A stretch of 64,000 bases of DNA from Nocardioides seonyuensis (GTDB lineage: Bacteria; Actinomycetota; Actinomycetes; Propionibacteriales; Nocardioidaceae), in NCBI RefSeq assembly GCF_004683965.1, contig NZ_CP038436.1, positions 2,294,001 to 2,358,000 on the forward strand, read 5' to 3'. Every line of letters begins with the position of its first letter. The first letter of the stretch is position 1. The notes under the pieces were generated by a model, which worked only from the letters and a program-made list of their open reading frames with translations, was not told the DNA's origin and ran no database searches. This document shows positions 62,809-64,000 of the stretch, in pieces. The translations under genes were made by a program, and so were the position numbers.

Positions 62809-62818
62809 AGCCTACGAT
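62809..62818. promoter_or_regulatory. Overlapping divergent -10 boxes
   Basis: Minus-strand TAGGCT (62814-62809), six bases before GTG 62802, and plus-strand TACGAT (62813-62818), seven bases before ATG 62826, share two base pairs. Both genes have TANNNT and no ribosome site at standard distance (GGGAG is within four bases of ATG 62826). Confidence 0.55.
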
Positions 62819-62825
62819 CGGGAGC

Positions 62826-64000
62826 ATGGGTAGCAAGCAGACCGGCGGCGGGCTCGACCTGGCGCGCGCGAAGATGCGGGACGCGGGGGTCGACCCGGTC
62901 GCGATCGACACCTTCGCCCACTACTACCGCCTCCTCGAGCACGGCGAGACCGGGATGATCCCCGAAGACACGATCGAGCCGCTCGACATGGAGTCGCTGG
63001 CCGACGTCCAGGTCGACGACGAGGCCGCGGCCGAGGCGATCCGGCACACCGCGGTGATCAAGCTCAACGGCGGTCTCGGCACCTCCATGGGCATGGATCG
63101 CGCCAAGTCGCTGCTCTGCGTGCGCCGCGGGCTGAGCTTCCTCGACATCATCGCCCGCCAGGTGCTCCACCTCCGCCAGGAGTACGACGCCACGTTGCCG
63201 CTGCTGTTCATGAACTCCTTCCGCACCTCGGCCGACACGATGGCCGCGCTGGCCCGCTACGAGGACCTGCCGGTGAAGGGGCTCCCGCTGGAGTTCCTGC
63301 AGAACAAGGTGCCGAAGCTCCTCGAGGCCGACCTGATGCCTGCGGCACTGCCGCGCGACCCCGACCTGGAGTGGTGTCCGCCGGGTCACGGCGACATCTA
63401 CACCGCCCTGCGCGGCACCGGCCTGCTGGGCACGCTGATCGACGCGGGCTACCGCCACGTCTTCGTGTCCAACTCCGACAACCTCGGTGCAGTCCCCGAC
63501 GCCCGGGTGGCGGGCTGGTTCGCGACCAGTGGCGCACCGTTCGCCATCGAGGCCGTGCGCCGGACCCCCTCCGACCGCAAGGGCGGTCACTTCGCGCGCC
63601 GCAAGGCCGACGGCCGGATCGTGCTGCGTGAGTCGGCCCAGACGCTCAAGTCGGACCAGGCCGCCCTGGCTGACCTCGAGCGCCACCGGTTCATGTCCAC
63701 CAACAACCTGTGGTTCGACCTGCAGGCGATGGTCGACGCGCTCGACGCCCGCGGCGGCATCCTCGGGCTGCCGCTGATCCGCAACGTGAAGAACCTCGAC
63801 CCCGCCGACCCGAGCACCCCCAAGGTCATCCAGGTCGAGACCGCCATGGGCGCGGCCATCGAGGTGTTCGAGGGCGCCCGCACCATCGAGGTCGGCCGTG
63901 ACCGTTTCGTCCCGGTCAAGACGACCAACGACCTGCTCGTGCTGCGCTCCGACATCTACGACCTCGCGGGCGACTTCACCCTGGACCAGGCGGCCGACGA
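62826..64000 (+). CDS. UTP-glucose-1-phosphate uridylyltransferase, eukaryotic (UDPGP) type, 3' end beyond window
   Basis: Makes UDP-glucose. 391 complete codons are visible and the frame is still open at the window end. The nucleotide-binding signature KLNGGLGTSMGMDRAKSLL, then LLFMNSFRTSADT, EFLQNKVPKL, the PPGHGDIYTALRGTGLL loop, HVFVSNSDNLGA and RRKADGRIVLRESAQ match the UDPGP family of eukaryotes, which some actinobacteria use instead of GalU. ATG 62826 follows TACGAT by seven bases. The product would feed glycogen, trehalose and cell-wall glycan synthesis. Confidence 0.92.
   Translation, partial: MGSKQTGGGLDLARAKMRDAGVDPVAIDTFAHYYRLLEHGETGMIPEDTIEPLDMESLADVQVDDEAAAEAIRHTAVIKLNGGLGTSMGMDRAKSLLCVRRGLSFLDIIARQVLHLRQEYDATLPLLFMNSFRTSADTMAALARYEDLPVKGLPLEFLQNKVPKLLEADLMPAALPRDPDLEWCPPGHGDIYTALRGTGLLGTLIDAGYRHVFVSNSDNLGAVPDARVAGWFATSGAPFAIEAVRRTPSDRKGGHFARRKADGRIVLRESAQTLKSDQAALADLERHRFMSTNNLWFDLQAMVDALDARGGILGLPLIRNVKNLDPADPSTPKVIQVETAMGAAIEVFEGARTIEVGRDRFVPVKTTNDLLVLRSDIYDLAGDFTLDQAAD

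Overview
The window is GC-rich actinobacterial chromosome, most likely from a motile member of the Nocardioidaceae (Nocardioides-like). This rests on F420 biosynthesis genes (fbiC, fbiD), an IdeR-type iron regulator, CitA-type citrate synthase, actinobacterial SerC, an LCP cell-wall protein, two DUF222/HNH (13E12-type) genes, and many genes whose start codon lies 6-9 bases after a TANNNT -10 hexamer, i.e. probable leaderless transcripts. It is mainly core chromosome with small accessory patches; there is no prophage, CRISPR array or rRNA operon.

Layout. 1-4.5 kb: end of fbiC, fbiD, a thiolase and an MFS exporter. 4.6-9.9 kb: an orphan HprK-like/PqqD-like fusion, a membrane protein and two divergent MFS transporters, one with a transthyretin-like tail. 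9.9-14.7 kb: a coupled exonuclease and cNMP/CBS/DUF294 gene plus a secreted protein whose signal peptide appears split by a frameshift in a homopolymer. 14.8-23.8 kb: a chemotaxis cluster (cheA, cheW, mcp, an unknown gene, cheB, cheR, then cheY-cheX twice) with two sigma-28-like promoters. 23.9-28.4 kb: typA, an M4 protease fused to an emfourin-like inhibitor domain, topoisomerase IB. 28.5-31.3 kb: an accessory-looking patch with a DUF222/HNH gene between two orphan membrane proteins. 31.4-36.6 kb: serC, a three-gene operon (membrane protein, GNAT, DCC thiol protein), a secreted M15-like protein, citrate synthase and pdxH. 36.6-40.3 kb: a heterodimeric ABC exporter. 40.3-43.9 kb: an acyltransferase, then an MFS-MarR efflux operon preceded by a structured leader (12-codon reading frame, hairpin, terminator, operator). 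43.9-50.1 kb: an alpha-glucosidase with a hotdog protein, ideR, sirtuin/DUF2277 and a secreted beta-propeller. 50.2-56.4 kb: an EEP hydrolase, second DUF222/HNH gene, saccharopine-dehydrogenase-like enzyme, two secreted proteins (one RTX plus PASTA) and tRNA-Arg(CCT). 56.5-64 kb: LCP protein with a small acidic partner, mscL, SAF protein, FmdB zinc ribbon, penicillin-acylase family hydrolase, 5-formyl-THF cyclo-ligase, and the start of a eukaryotic-type UDP-glucose pyrophosphorylase.

The most unusual signals are: (1) the leader region 41.6-41.8 kb in front of the MFS-MarR operon; (2) a dispersed palindromic element near 34.6, 52.5 and 62.2 kb whose stems differ between copies but keep pairing, and which supplies the stop codon of three genes; (3) the protease-inhibitor fusion; (4) the orphan HprK-PqqD fusion; (5) the homopolymer frameshift at 14.62 kb. 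All functional statements are inferred from sequence reading alone; no database search or folding program was run.
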